Source: Nilaparvata lugens (lineage: Eukaryota > Arthropoda > Insecta > Hemiptera > Delphacidae). From it: DNA of 64,000 nucleotides. Location: the NCBI RefSeq assembly GCF_014356525.2, contig NC_052517.1:1924115-1988114 (forward strand). The letters are read 5' to 3'. The position numbers and the translations under genes were made by a program. Positions 48,564-59,324 of the stretch are shown piece by piece (within the stretch, counting starts at the first letter, position 1; every line of letters begins with the position of its first letter). The notes beneath the pieces were generated by a model. The model saw only the letters and a list, made by a program, of their open reading frames with translations. It ran no database searches and was not told the origin of the DNA.

Positions 48564-48714
48564 TGTATTGAAATGTTGGAAGCCGAATGACCGCGCAGAG
48601 GAATCTCACTGCTTTGAGAGGAGACTTGAAGAAGAATGCTACTGCTCTAATCTCCAGCCTTGGATTACTTCACAACCTGATGCATTATATACCACCATAC
48701 GGAATTTTCTTCAG
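48564..48714 (+). CDS. Candidate protein-coding exon, right arm, function unknown
   Basis: Plus-strand partner of the exon at 25523-25673. The acceptor is 'GTTGTTTTGCAG' and the donor is 'CAG' followed by 'GTTAGT'. In the reading from ATG 48587 it encodes MTAQRNLTALRGDLKKNATA and on to PPYGIFF, phase 2 at the donor. The alternative frame is open over all 50 codons. Upstream at 46670-46680 sits a GCCGCCATCTT motif in a GC-richer stretch that could be a 5' exon or promoter about 1.9 kb away. In the left copy that stretch ends in a possible donor (CTAG then GTAGCC); the right copy reads CTAGCTATCC and lacks the GT. No downstream exon was found, so the gene model is incomplete. Confidence 0.5.
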
Positions 48715-48867
48715 GTTAGTTGATGATTTTCACTGTATTTGTCATGTTTTGTTGTGTTTTATTTTGTACTGAATGAGATTTGTGGTGTTTGATTGTGTGC
48801 ACTTTTCGATGCTGCTTGCGTGATTTAGAATGCATCTTGCGATAAACCATTTTTCTTATATACTTAT

Positions 48868-49012
48868 TCCTGGTTGCACAAAAGCCGGTTTAATTTTAAC
48901 CGTGATTAGTTTTACGAGGTACAATCAGAGGAAGTATTAAGATGATTTCGATGATTGGTTCTCGTCGAATTGATCATGATAAAAATTTAACCAGCTTCTG
49001 TGCAACCGGCAC
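48868..49012. mobile_element. Family-B MITE
   Basis: TCCTGGTTGCACAAAAGCCG to CTGTGCAACCGGCAC. No left-arm partner was found near 25440. Confidence 0.8.
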
Positions 49013-49242
49013 TTATACTCCTATAAGAGTCTCTGTGTAGCTTTTGAAAACAAACAAATTCAACCAGTGTGTTGTGGTGCAAATATGAGTGAATTCGAAC
49101 TAATGGTTCTATTAACTTTGCATTGCCGCTTGCGTGATGTAGAATGAATCCTGCTATTAACCATATATTTAACCGGTGAAGATATGAGAGTAAATTTGAA
49201 CTGAGCCTCGATGGTTCCATTTGACACTATTGTTTATTTTTA

Positions 49243-49620
49243 AATGATCAAAAATTTCGCAAACTTAGTTTTCTTTTAGCGTTGTCTCGTCTGCTTGTTG
49301 TAAATAGAGCTGAATTATTCGACTTTGACAATGCACACTTGACTATAAAATTTTTCTATTTTTTGTAAATGCTCAAAAATTTTACAAACTTATTTTTCTT
49401 CTCGCGTTGTCTCGTCTCCTTGTTGTAAATTAATAGAGCTGAATTATTCGACTTGCAATGCACTTGACTATAAAATTCTTTTATTATTTGTAAATGCTCT
49501 AAAATTTTACAAACTTATTTTTCTTCTCGCGTTGTTTCGTCTGCTTGTTGTAAATTAATAGAGCTGAACTATTAGACTTGGACAATACACTTAACTATAA
49601 AAAACTTTTCTATTTTACTA
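49243..49620 (+). repeat. Three ~127-bp tandem units (right arm)
   Basis: Units with ACAAACTTATTTTTCTTCTC, GCGTTGTCTCGTCTGCTTGT and AGAGCTGAATTATTCGACTT; a fourth, isolated partial lies at 50220-50320. No counterpart in the left arm. Confidence 0.85.
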
Positions 49621-49691
49621 AACTTCTTCTATTTTTGACTGTTGTATATTGCATATAGAATGCATCTTGCGATAAACCATTTTTCTTATAT

Positions 49692-50027
49692 TCCTGGTTG
49701 CACAAAAGCCGGTTTAATTTTAACCGTGATTAATTTCACGAGGTACAATTAGAGAAGGCCTTTTTTATAAGAAAACTTCTATGATTGGTTCTTGTGGAAT
49801 TGATCATGATTTTTTTTTTTTTTTTTTTTTTGAAAAAATGAAAATGTTTTATTGGCAGAAATATAAAATTACAACATCTTAGAAAATACATAATAAAAGC
49901 AATACAAATTTTACAACATGAGTAAATACTATTATAAAATAAAATGCAATGCCAATTGAGTATTTGCATCTCGAGGTACTAAACCTGTAATTTTTGTGCA
50001 ATGACCGGCTTTTGTGCAACCGGCACT
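49692..50027. mobile_element. Family-B MITE carrying a retroposed insert
   Basis: Ends CCTGGTTGCACAAAAGCCGG and CTTTTGTGCAACCGGCAC. The interior holds an insert beginning with 18-19 T (49811-49829), consistent with the poly(A) tail of a minus-strand retroposon of about 160 bp. Confidence 0.75.
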
Positions 50028-50325
50028 TATTCTCCGATAAGAGCCTCTGGGTAACTTTTTTGAAACAATAGGCCTAACTTGAATAATAACAATAGTAAAT
50101 AACAAACCAAATAATAATAAATTAAATAACTTAACTGGGTAACAAATTCAGCCGGTGTGTTGTGGTGAAAATATGAGTGAATTTGAACTGAACATCGATG
50201 GTTCCATTTGAGACTATTATTTGTTTGTATTTGCTCAAAAATTTCACAAACCTATTTTTCTTCTCGCGTTGGCTCATCTGCTTGTTGTAAATAGAGCTAA
50301 ACTATTTGACTTATTAACTGTAATC

Positions 50326-50752
50326 ACTTTTTGTGTAGTTGAGAAGTTGATATTGTGGTAATTATTCATATTGAATGAAAAAGACTAAGAAATTGTCAAA
50401 AAAACCACTGATTTATTGATACTTAGAAAGACCGGTTTCGGTTATTACACCATTGTCAATCTCTCAAACTAAATACAAGAGCAGCAGAATTTATACTAGT
50501 AGGCGAGTACTGCTATTGGTCGAGGGCACGAGGTCACACTGTTGAGGAGGAGGAGACTGTCTAGCTAGGCCAATGGCAGGCGTTCATGCCCTCGACCAAT
50601 AGCAGTACTCGCCTACTAGTATAAATTCTGCTGCTCTTGTATTTAGTTTTAGTTTATCAGAGATTGACAATGGTTTAATAACCGAAACCGGTCTTTCTAA
50701 TTATCAATAAATCAGTGGTTTTTTGACAATTTCTTAGTCTTTTTTCATCCAA
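50326..50752 (-). mobile_element. Palindrome-plus-tail element, family C, longest copy
   Basis: Tail at left, palindrome arms extended inward compared with other copies. The extra inner arms carry CTCGACCAATAGCAGTACTC and CTACTAGTATAAATTCTGCT, i.e. a CCAAT and a TATA-like box, once per arm. ATTAACTGTAATC is duplicated around it (left ending at 50324, right starting near 50753). No counterpart in the left arm. Confidence 0.88.
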
Positions 50753-51224
50753 TTAACTGTAATCTTTTTCTAATTGACTGCTGTATACAGCTTCCCTTGG
50801 AAAAACACTTCTTTTAATCTTTTGAGTAGATTGATTGCCTGTATAAATAATTGATTATCTTGAAGCTCTTTGCATCTTCTGCTTGTACTTGTGATGTCTT
50901 ATGAGTAAGAAGCTATCTATTTCTTGAATTTGTATACATGAGAACTGCAATCTATATTTTGAAGTACATTGCCAGCTTTGTTTTTCTCAAGACACTTATC
51001 GACTGTGGGTTGTCTCACTTGTGATTATTAATAACTAGTGGGTAGTTTCTCGATTCTCACCTTAGCATGTTGACTTTTCTTCTACGATTGTCTCGTTTTC
51101 TGTTAATTTTTTTTTTGTTGTTGTGTTGTCTGCTTGCTGTAAATAACTGTAGTCTATATTAGACTAATATTATGCACTCTTCTGCAAACTTGTAATTTCA
51201 CGCAGCTTCTACTTGGAATGCTTT

Positions 51225-51376
51225 GGCCCAGTTGCACAACAGCCGATTAAATTTTAACCGTGATTAATTTCGCGAGAACCAATCAGAGAAGGCGTTATTG
51301 AAAAGACGGCTTCTTTGATTGGCTCTCGTGGAATTAATCACGGTTAAAATCTAACCGACTGTTGTGCAACCGGCAC
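51225..51376. mobile_element. Family-B MITE, right-arm-specific
   Basis: Starts GGCCCAGTTGCACAACAGCC, ends TTGTGCAACCGGCAC, flanked by TTT on both sides. The left arm has the empty site 'GCATTCC' with a single TTT-equivalent near 24025, confirming a 3-bp duplication. Confidence 0.9.
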
Positions 51377-51479
51377 TTTGAGTTGAATGGTTGATAGTTT
51401 TGAACTTGTAATGTCTTGTTCATTAAAAGCTACGTCTAGATTTGTTCATAGTATTGTCTTCAGTCTTCTTTCTCTTCAT

Positions 51480-51560
51480 TCTTCTTCTCTTCTTCTTCTT
51501 CTTCTTCTTCTTCTTCTTCTTCTTCTTTTCTTCTTTTCTTCTTTTCTTCTTCTTCTTCTT

Positions 51561-51591
<31 letters not shown>

Positions 51592-51620
51592 ATCTTCTTC
51601 TTAATCTTCTTCTTCTTAAT

Positions 51621-51651
<31 letters not shown>

Positions 51652-51699
51652 ATCTTCTTCTTCTTCTTCTTCTTCTTCTTCTTCTTCTTCTTCTTCTTC

Positions 51700-51735
<36 letters not shown>

Positions 51736-51736
51736 T
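51480..51736 (+). repeat. TTC/ATC microsatellite
   Basis: (TTC)n with TTTTC and TTAATC interruptions to 51700, then (ATC)n to 51736. The left arm has only eight or nine GAA units at 23888-23913. Low-complexity open frames here are not genes. Confidence 0.97.
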
Positions 51737-52406
51737 CCATTGTCTTCCGAAATTCTTCCACTGATATCTTGCATTCAGTATACAAACATATACTGTACTA
51801 ACAACATGACTAACCCCACACTGATAACAAAAATGTCATTAACCTGTTGTGGACAACACATCGATTGTTTTATCTTTCCTGTCATTCTATCACTCTATCA
51901 CTCTCTCTCTCTTTTGGTAGAGAGTTAGTGGGGAGGATATTTTTAATATTCTTTCCGAAGAATGGACATTGATATGTCCAAAGCTCCGCCAATTTATGTA
52001 GATGCATAACAATATAATTATTATCTATAGTTATTATATTACAAATTGCTTTTTCATATCATATACAGTTCAATAATTATTTTCTTAGTCTATATTATGT
52101 AAATCATCATATTTTTATTTAATTTGTCATTATATTGAAGTTGTTGTTGGTTCATGAGTGAATTGATCTCAGGCTGTTATCATTATTTAAGACCAGTTCA
52201 TTTCTGCTATGATTTTCAATACTGCGTCATTCTGATGGTTTATAAAACTTGATTGTTTGTAAACCCAATTCATGAAAATAAATTATGTAAAGACTTGAAC
52301 ACCCCCACCCTTCTTCTGTATCCAATGATACTTTCACCACAAATTCAATCATATTTGTCAATGTTTTTCCAACTGCTGAGTTGTGTATTTCAACTGTATC
52401 CTATTG

Positions 52407-52521
52407 TAATAAGAAAACAAAGATATTGTCAAATTTCACTAAAATTTTTAGTGAAATTTGACAATATCTTTGTTTTCTTATTATGGCGAGATTTCACAAC
52501 ATCACCATCAATTCTACTAAT
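52407..52521 (+). mobile_element. 115-bp hairpin insertion with tail
   Basis: A perfect 38-bp inverted repeat (52407-52444 and 52446-52483) with a single central base, then a 38-bp tail (TGGCGAGATTTCACAACATC and on to ACTAAT). It is flanked by TGTATCCTATTG at 52395-52406 and 52522-52533. The left arm has the uninterrupted site (22996-23020, one copy of CAATAGGATACA), proving a 12-bp target duplication. No coding capacity. Confidence 0.92.
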
Positions 52522-52959
52522 TGTATCCTATTGGGTGGAATCAAATATACTGATTGTATTTATAGAAATATCCATAGGCTTTCAATTACCAATCTTTGAG
52601 TATTCATCCCCCCTCCTCCTCCATACAATCTTGAGATACAGTCCCACTATTGGTTGAGGAGGTAGCCATTTTGAACCAACTTGATGAAAGTGTGTTTAGA
52701 GTGAGTTTTAATAGCGTTTTTCAAAGCAGCCTGCTCACAGGGACAATAGTAGCGTCCACTAGCTGTGGCGGGAACACGGAATTAGAAATGCCATGTACAT
52801 TTCAGTTGCAGAAAATTCTAATTCCGTGTTCCCATAGCAGCTTGTAGACTACTAATGTCTCTGTGTGCAGCGAGCTCTAGAACTAGTCTATAAAATTCAC
52901 TGAAATCTAGGGCACAGAATTTATTGAGGTATGATTATTTCTGGTCATCAGTGTATTTA

Positions 52960-53124
52960 AAGGTGCGTACAGATTTACGCGCCGCGAACATGAGCAATTC
53001 ACTTTTAATCAGCTGATGCCAAGCTTTTTATATCTATCTTACCATTTCTGTAAAAATACAGATAAAATAAGCTGATTGAAAGTGAATTGCTCATGTTCGC
53101 GGCGCGTATATCTGTACGCACCTT
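52960..53124. mobile_element. Family-G hairpin MITE (right arm)
   Basis: Partner of 22411-22575 with the same CGCGCCGCGAACATGAGCAA arms. The interior is the reverse complement of the left copy, as expected for inverted arms. Confidence 0.88.
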
Positions 53125-53200
53125 AAGATGAACATGTAGTTTGGACTATTTTTATCTATACTTTTATTCAGTCTATAAAATGACATAATTTGAGAGGTAT

Positions 53201-53372
53201 AAGGCTCAACTCACACTTACGCGACTCGACTCTAGTCGTGAGCATGTGTTTTCAAATGGTGACAGTCGCTGAGACTAAAATCGACTGGTCTGAGTGTCAC
53301 CATTTGGAAACACATGCTCTCACTAGAGTCCAGTCTCTTCTCCACCTGAGTCGCCTAAATGTGAGTTGAGCC
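53201..53372. mobile_element. Family-F hairpin MITE (right arm)
   Basis: Partner of 22162-22334; ends AAGGCTCAACTCACACTTAC and TGTGAGTTGAGCCTAA. Confidence 0.85.
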
Positions 53373-53650
53373 TAAGATTGGTGGTTGATTAGCAAGCAAG
53401 CGCAGACTATTGACAGAGTACTGTCAACATTGAAAAGAGAGAGAGAGAGTGGCGCACATTGGAGCGAGGCGAGGTGGCACTCCATTTCAATGTGTCTACT
53501 ACTAACTACTTGAGACCAGTTTCCATTGCCACACATTAATGTATCCCAACATGTAGCTGTCTCCAGAATATAGCAATCAATGATTAGTTTGCAACTTGTC
53601 TCTGGGATTTGTGGCAATGGAAACTGGCCTTTAGTCTCCTATTATGTTGT

Positions 53651-54748
53651 TATAGTGAAATTCACGTTACAAAGTCAGTGAAAATGATAAAACGGCAGAG
53701 TTGCCGATACTCTGTTGACACCGTCTTTTATAGTAGATGACTGAGACTCCGGTATATCTGATAGAATATTGTTCATTGTTGATTCTTGTCAATAGTAATC
53801 TCAAATATATTTTATCGTGATGAAAATTACTTTCTTAATTTATTAATTAATAATATACTCATGATTGAGTTTGAGTATTCTGGTAGTTCATATTTGCTTC
53901 ATGATCAACAAACCGTTGGCAAAGGTGTGGAGTTGGTAAAGGATAGAGCTATCTGCTTTGTCTAATGACAGACAAGGATAGCAACACCAATGTTAATCAG
54001 GTGCTGACTTTATAACGTGGACCTCACTATAGCAATTAGTGTTCGACAATATGACACAGAATCAACAATATGATACAGTATCATCTCAACTTGATACACA
54101 ACACTATAATTTGATACAAAAAAGGATAGAGCTATCTGCTTTGTGGAATGACAGACAAGGATAGCTACACCAAAGTTAATCAGGTGCTGACTTTATAACG
54201 TGGACCTCACTATAGAACAAGAACAACCACAATATGATACAGTATCAACACAATATGATACAATATCATCTCAACTTGATACACAACACCATAATTTGAT
54301 ACAAAACAGGTTAGAGCTATCTGTTTTGTGGAATGATAGACAAGGATAGCAACACTAATGCTAATCAAATACTGCCATTATAACGTGGACTTCACTATAG
54401 AACAAGAACAACCACAATATGATATAGTATCATCTCAACTTGATACACAACACCATAATTTGATACAAAACAGGATAGAGCTATCTGTTTTGTGGAATGA
54501 TAGACAAGGATAGCAACACTAATGCTAATCAAATACTGCCATTATAACGTGGACTTCACTATAGAACAAGAACAACCACAATATGATACAGTACGAACAC
54601 AATATGATACAGTATCATCTCAACTTGATACACAACACCATAATTTGATACAAAACAGGATAGAGCTATCTGCTTTGTGGAATGATAGACAAGGATAGCA
54701 ACATCATTGTTAATCAGGTGCTGACTTTATAACGTGGACCTCACTACA
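53651..54748. mobile_element. Family-A composite (right arm, expanded)
   Basis: Partner of 21313-21884 but about 1.1 kb rather than 0.57 kb: units with GGATAGAGCTATCTGCTTTG (or a one-base variant) recur near 53940, 54125, 54310, 54475 and 54660, each ending in an ACGTGGACCTCACTATAG-type terminus. Confidence 0.82.
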
Positions 54749-54838
54749 GTAATATGCAAGCTTATGCGTAGGGCGTGCGGCGTAAATTGAGCAGCAAATA
54801 GCAGCGGCAAGCGAATATTATCCACCGAGTATGAAGAA

Positions 54839-55388
54839 CATAGAGAAACAATAGCGTAAGTAGATATCCCATGGTATAGGGCGTTTATGTTGCAACGTTT
54901 AATGTTATCTCAAGTCGATTTTTACTGTTTTGACCGTGTAAGAGTGTATGAACGGCACAATATGAGAGACTACCAGCGTCATAAAGCTTCACAGGAAAGA
55001 ACTACGTGGACTATCGGCTTCAGTTAACACTCACATTTGCAACATAGACACCCTATACACTGTCTATTATTAGTGTGTTGTTGGGAGTGTAAGAGTGTAA
55101 GAAGGGCACAGTATGAGAGACTACCAGCGTCACATAGCTTCACCAAAAAACAACTACTAGGACTATCGGCTTCAGTTAACACTCACATTTGCAACATAGA
55201 CACCCTATACACTGTCTATTATTAGTGTGTTGTTGGGAGTGTATGAACGGCACAATATGAGAGACTACGAGCGTCATAAAGCTTCACGGGAAAGAACTAC
55301 GTGGACTATAATCTTTAGATAACAGTAAAAGTTGCGACATAAACGCCCTATACCATGGGATATCTACTTATGCTATTGTTTCTCTATG
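54839..55388. mobile_element. Family-D element with internal repeat (right arm)
   Basis: CATAGAGAAACAATAGCGTA to GCTATTGTTTCTCTATG, about 550 bp. It contains two to three copies of a ~151-bp unit (GAGAGACTACCAGCGTCA, ACACCCTATACACTGTCTAT), the same unit amplified at 43808-44411. Confidence 0.85.
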
Positions 55389-55769
55389 GTATGAATAAGG
55401 GCAGCGATTTGGCCACCTATTGCCATTCTTATTCATTTTGCGCGTCATTCTACTGCTGATGAATCCCACATATCAGTATCAGGTACAGTGAGAATATAAT
55501 TGCCATCAGTTGTAATGGGACTAATGATACTCGCTGAGTCCAATCAGAACTGATGGAAATGATGTGTTGACTGATATGTGGGAATGTGCGGCCCATTGCA
55601 GCGCGTCTATCTTCATTGTGGCAAGGCATTAGAGAGCGGTGCAGGTCGGTATTGCCTAGTATTATAGGTCCTTGAGTCTTGATTGCGGGTCAAATAATTT
55701 GAATCAATGTTTGACAATCAATTATTATGAATTTGAACTCTGTAAGCGTATATGTTTAGTCAACTAATA

Positions 55770-56414
55770 TCTATATATATAAAAGCGAAATGGCACTCAC
55801 TCACTGACTGACTGACTCACTCACTCGCAGAACTAAAAATCTACCGGACCAAAAACGTTCAAATTTGGTAGGTATGTTCAGTTGGCCCTTTAGAGGCGCA
55901 CTAAGAAATCTTTTGGCAATATTTTAACTCTTAGGGTTTAAAGTTCGTCTTTTAGCATGTATATTCTTCTTCTCCCAATCTCTTAATTATAATTGAAATT
56001 TCCATATCATATGTTACTATATAGAACTATAATCTAGATAGAGTACCTCTTCGAAACAGTTGTTAACTGGCAACCAAATTAATAATTTAGTCAGGTTGGC
56101 ATTAAATTGAGTTGACTTTGTTAGGTTGGCACCAAGTTGAAGATTTAAATACATGTATCATGGAAAAATTGATTGGGCACTGCTACTTCAATCCTGGGAA
56201 TATTATATTACTAGCAGTCAGGCTCGCTTCGCTTGCCATATCCGTTTAGTCTGGACCCCCGACTGGATTGTCCTAACATATGATAAAAATGCCCAAATGA
56301 AAAATGCAGGCGAGCGAACAGCTGATCTCATTCTTGGATGATCCAGTCGGGGGTCCAGGGGGCGGAGCCCCCTGGCCAGACGGATATGGCGAGCGAAGCG
56401 AGCCTGACGGCTAG
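55770..56414 (+). mobile_element. Non-autonomous Helitron
   Basis: Starts TCTATATATATAAAAGCG immediately after an A and ends GGCTAG immediately before a T. The TC start, CTRR end and A/T insertion site are Helitron hallmarks. A perfect 9-bp stem with a 3-base loop (CCAGGGGGC/GCCCCCTGG) occupies 56355-56375, 39 bp before the end. The 3' region (56338-56414) is also present in reverse complement at 56209-56270, so the terminus is duplicated internally. It carries no Rep/helicase coding. The left arm lacks it. Confidence 0.75.
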
Positions 56415-57359
56415 TCATGTATAAATCACTATCAAAAGACTGTGAACTGTAATATTTCCTGTAAACTATCGGCATTAGTTGAAGAAGAATCCTTGGAGAT
56501 TTTTATACTGACAGTAAAGTTGTGAATCTTACTGACTGCAGAAAGTTTCCTAACCTCACCTTTTGAGGTTCGGATTACACGTAAATTGCAGGCCACAGAA
56601 TTCCCAGGACAAGGTTGATTTAAGTTTAGAGTTCCCTGGAACAGTAAACGTTTGAGACTTGATTTTTGATGAGAAACAAAGAGTGCATAGCCCCTTTTTG
56701 CGATCATCTTGTGGAACCTAACCTCACTTTTATAGGTCCTTGGACGATGAGGAAAAAAGCGATTTTAATTGCTTGAAACACGGTTTGGAAGTGAATTTTG
56801 GACTAATAGAGACACAGTATTTCCCAAATTTACAATTTAAAGCAGAGTGATTTGTGTCCAAAGCCTCTAGCCTTATCTCAATTGATTCCAAATCTGGGAA
56901 GGTTTTGAAGAGGAACTGGATTTCTCCAGAATTTCCGATGTCCAGGGAATGGCATTGATTAAATCCCATCTGAATGGATCTTCCATGTAATTTCTCATCT
57001 TTTTTTGCATAGATTCTATATCTAGAAGCTGATCCAGCTATTATTAGAAAGAATATTCTTTTTTTATTGCATCTGTTCCTAGAGCATGGGAATCTTGAAT
57101 TTGCCGCGTTCTTTTGAATTCAAGATGGCGTCTTTGTGGTTTGGTTGTGCAGAAGGCAAAGGATTGGATTTGTCCAGAATTTTATTTTCGATGATCAGGG
57201 AATGGCATTTCTCATCTTTGCTTGTATCAATTCTGTCTTTAAAAGCTTGTCTGACTATTATTAAATAGAATAATCCTTCCTTTATAGCATCTGTTCCTCG
57301 GGTATAGGGATCTTGAATTTGCCGCGGCTTCGAATTCAAGATGGCGTCTTTCAGGTCAA

Positions 57360-58495
57360 GCTGTGCAGACGATTTCAGCTGTTTAGGAGAGAGATTTTGA
57401 GTTTAGAGGGAAATATTGCGAAATTCATCAATTATCGAGAATTTTTACCAAGATTCGATTCTTGAACTTGAGCTTTGAATTGAAACACATTCACATCTTG
57501 ATTGATTGACTCCTTTCTTCTCGTAGAATCATATTGGTAGACCTGACTTCTGAAGAGGCCATTTCAATTCAAATTTCAAAAACAAGATATCCATCAAAAC
57601 CCTAGAAAAACAAATCTACAAAGCTAATAATACCCCTATCCATCAACGAACCAGTTCAAATGTATAATTCATTGATCTTGACAATGCATTTGATCATGGC
57701 AACTGAAGAAATCTGGATAAGAGCTCGAAAAATCTGTTTGAAACCATGGAATAAGCATACAGCGTACTAGTGCGTAGAATTTCCTCATGATGAAGCCGAG
57801 ATAAATGAAAGACATGACCAAAAACCTATCCCAAAAAATAAAGGAGTTCTGCAGGGATGTTTCCTTGCACCGCTCCAATTCTTAATTTACAAATTTAAAC
57901 CTATTTAAGCGCCAAAAAACTAGCTTTTCAAACAATTAACTAGATCTTCTCCTTTTATTAGTTTCAATCATTAACTTACCCTTGAATTACTTCTTTCCAG
58001 TTTACACATAAGTTAAATTTCCCAGCAAAACACCAATTTTTTCCATTTTTCTTCCAGTTTCAACGATCTCAGTCATCAAAGAGGATGAGGAATCATGATG
58101 CAGAGAGGATCAAGGAAGCAGCCATCTTGGATTAATCCTACATGAAGCAGTTTCAACACTTCAGATACGTTCTTCACTCATCTTGAGGTTTTTATTTTAT
58201 AGTTCTTAGCCTAATGCTTTGTGGCAATCATTTATTCATTTATTCGTGGATGCAATCACAAATCATAAAAATTAGGAAGGAATGATTAGGAAGATGATGA
58301 TTAGGAAGGAACAACAGGCTTGGCCCAAAACTATTCCATTCCCAAATTTTGATAATAATTAATAGCATGTCCAAAAAATAGGTTATAAAAATATCATCAG
58401 TCAGATATCACCAAAATAAAGAAGAAGGAGATTGGATAGAATGATTATCTTCAAGAAATAGTTTATAGTGATGAAGTAGGCTATATTTTAATAAT
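57360..58495. other. Palindrome arm, non-coding
   Basis: Partner of 18340-19360. Carries a dispersed repeat piece (58328-58355) shared with the insert at 10.1-10.4 kb. No gene seen. Confidence 0.55.
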
Positions 58496-58900
58496 TTGGC
58501 GAAGGAAACCTTTCGAGGTCGTTCCACCTGCAGCTGCTACAATTGGGACACCACGGATCCACAGTTTAGGTGGAGTCCGAAACACCACAATGTCCATCCA
58601 CTACTTGCAATGAGTAGTGTAATCTCATATTATACTGTATACTCCTGTGGAGGGATACAGTGCTCATTTAATACTGGAGCAGACCCAACAAAAATAATTT
58701 ATTTTTTCCCAGAGTATTATATACTTAGTATTAATATATACCTAGAGTAATATATATTTTTCCTAGAGTAAACATAATTATAGACCTACTAATAAACTGA
58801 ATATAATTGAAATAGAATCTTGGTATGTAGAATATATTCTTATGAGTTAGAATCAAAATTCAAGACAGCTAAAATCAAGTGATGTTTAGTTGTTCAACTA

Positions 58901-59000
58901 NNNNNNNNNNNNNNNNNNNNNNNNNNNNNNNNNNNNNNNNNNNNNNNNNNNNNNNNNNNNNNNNNNNNNNNNNNNNNNNNNNNNNNNNNNNNNNNNNNNN
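58901..59000. other. Assembly gap (100 N)
   Basis: Exactly 100 ambiguous bases, a conventional placeholder for a gap of unknown size. It lies about 105 bp outside the right end of the giant palindrome. Confidence 1.
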
Positions 59001-59292
59001 TAGCTTGAGATGCGCGGGAACAATAGCGTCAGGTGATCAATTTTCATAACGGCAAGGAAAGTTGAGTGAGTGCGCAACACCAGATTTTTTCTTTTTAACA
59101 ATATTATTACCTATTTTTCTTTGGAAATAAATTGAAGTAGAATGAGAATGTTTAACTCAACTTAATGCCAACCTGACAAAAATATTAATTTAGTTCGAAG
59201 AGGTAATCTATCTAGATTATGTTTATATTACGTATGGTATGGACATTTTCCAATTCTAATCAAGAGATTGGAATAAGAAGAATATACATGCT

Positions 59293-59324
<32 letters not shown>

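Larger units (their letters stand above)
39258..58795 (-). repeat. Right arm of giant inverted repeat
   Basis: Reverse-complement partner of 18105-37100. Private segments include 43150-44430 (MITE plus 151-bp satellite), 49243-49620 (127-bp repeats), the palindromic element at 50326-50752, the TTC/ATC microsatellite at 51480-51736, the hairpin insertion at 52407-52521 and the Helitron at 55770-56414. Shared insertions, such as the palindromic element 47984-48253 (left 29239-29503) with the same 9-bp target duplication, must predate the two arms. The arm ends about 105 bp before a run of 100 N. Confidence 0.93.

Noticed and set aside
51387..51801. Open frames of 119-125 codons of poly-Leu, poly-Phe or poly-Lys
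   Set aside because: Pure translation of the TTC/ATC microsatellite; the same locus in the left arm is a short GAA run.
52253..52657. 134-codon frame in the right arm
   Set aside because: It runs through the 115-bp hairpin insertion, and the left-arm counterpart does not keep the frame.
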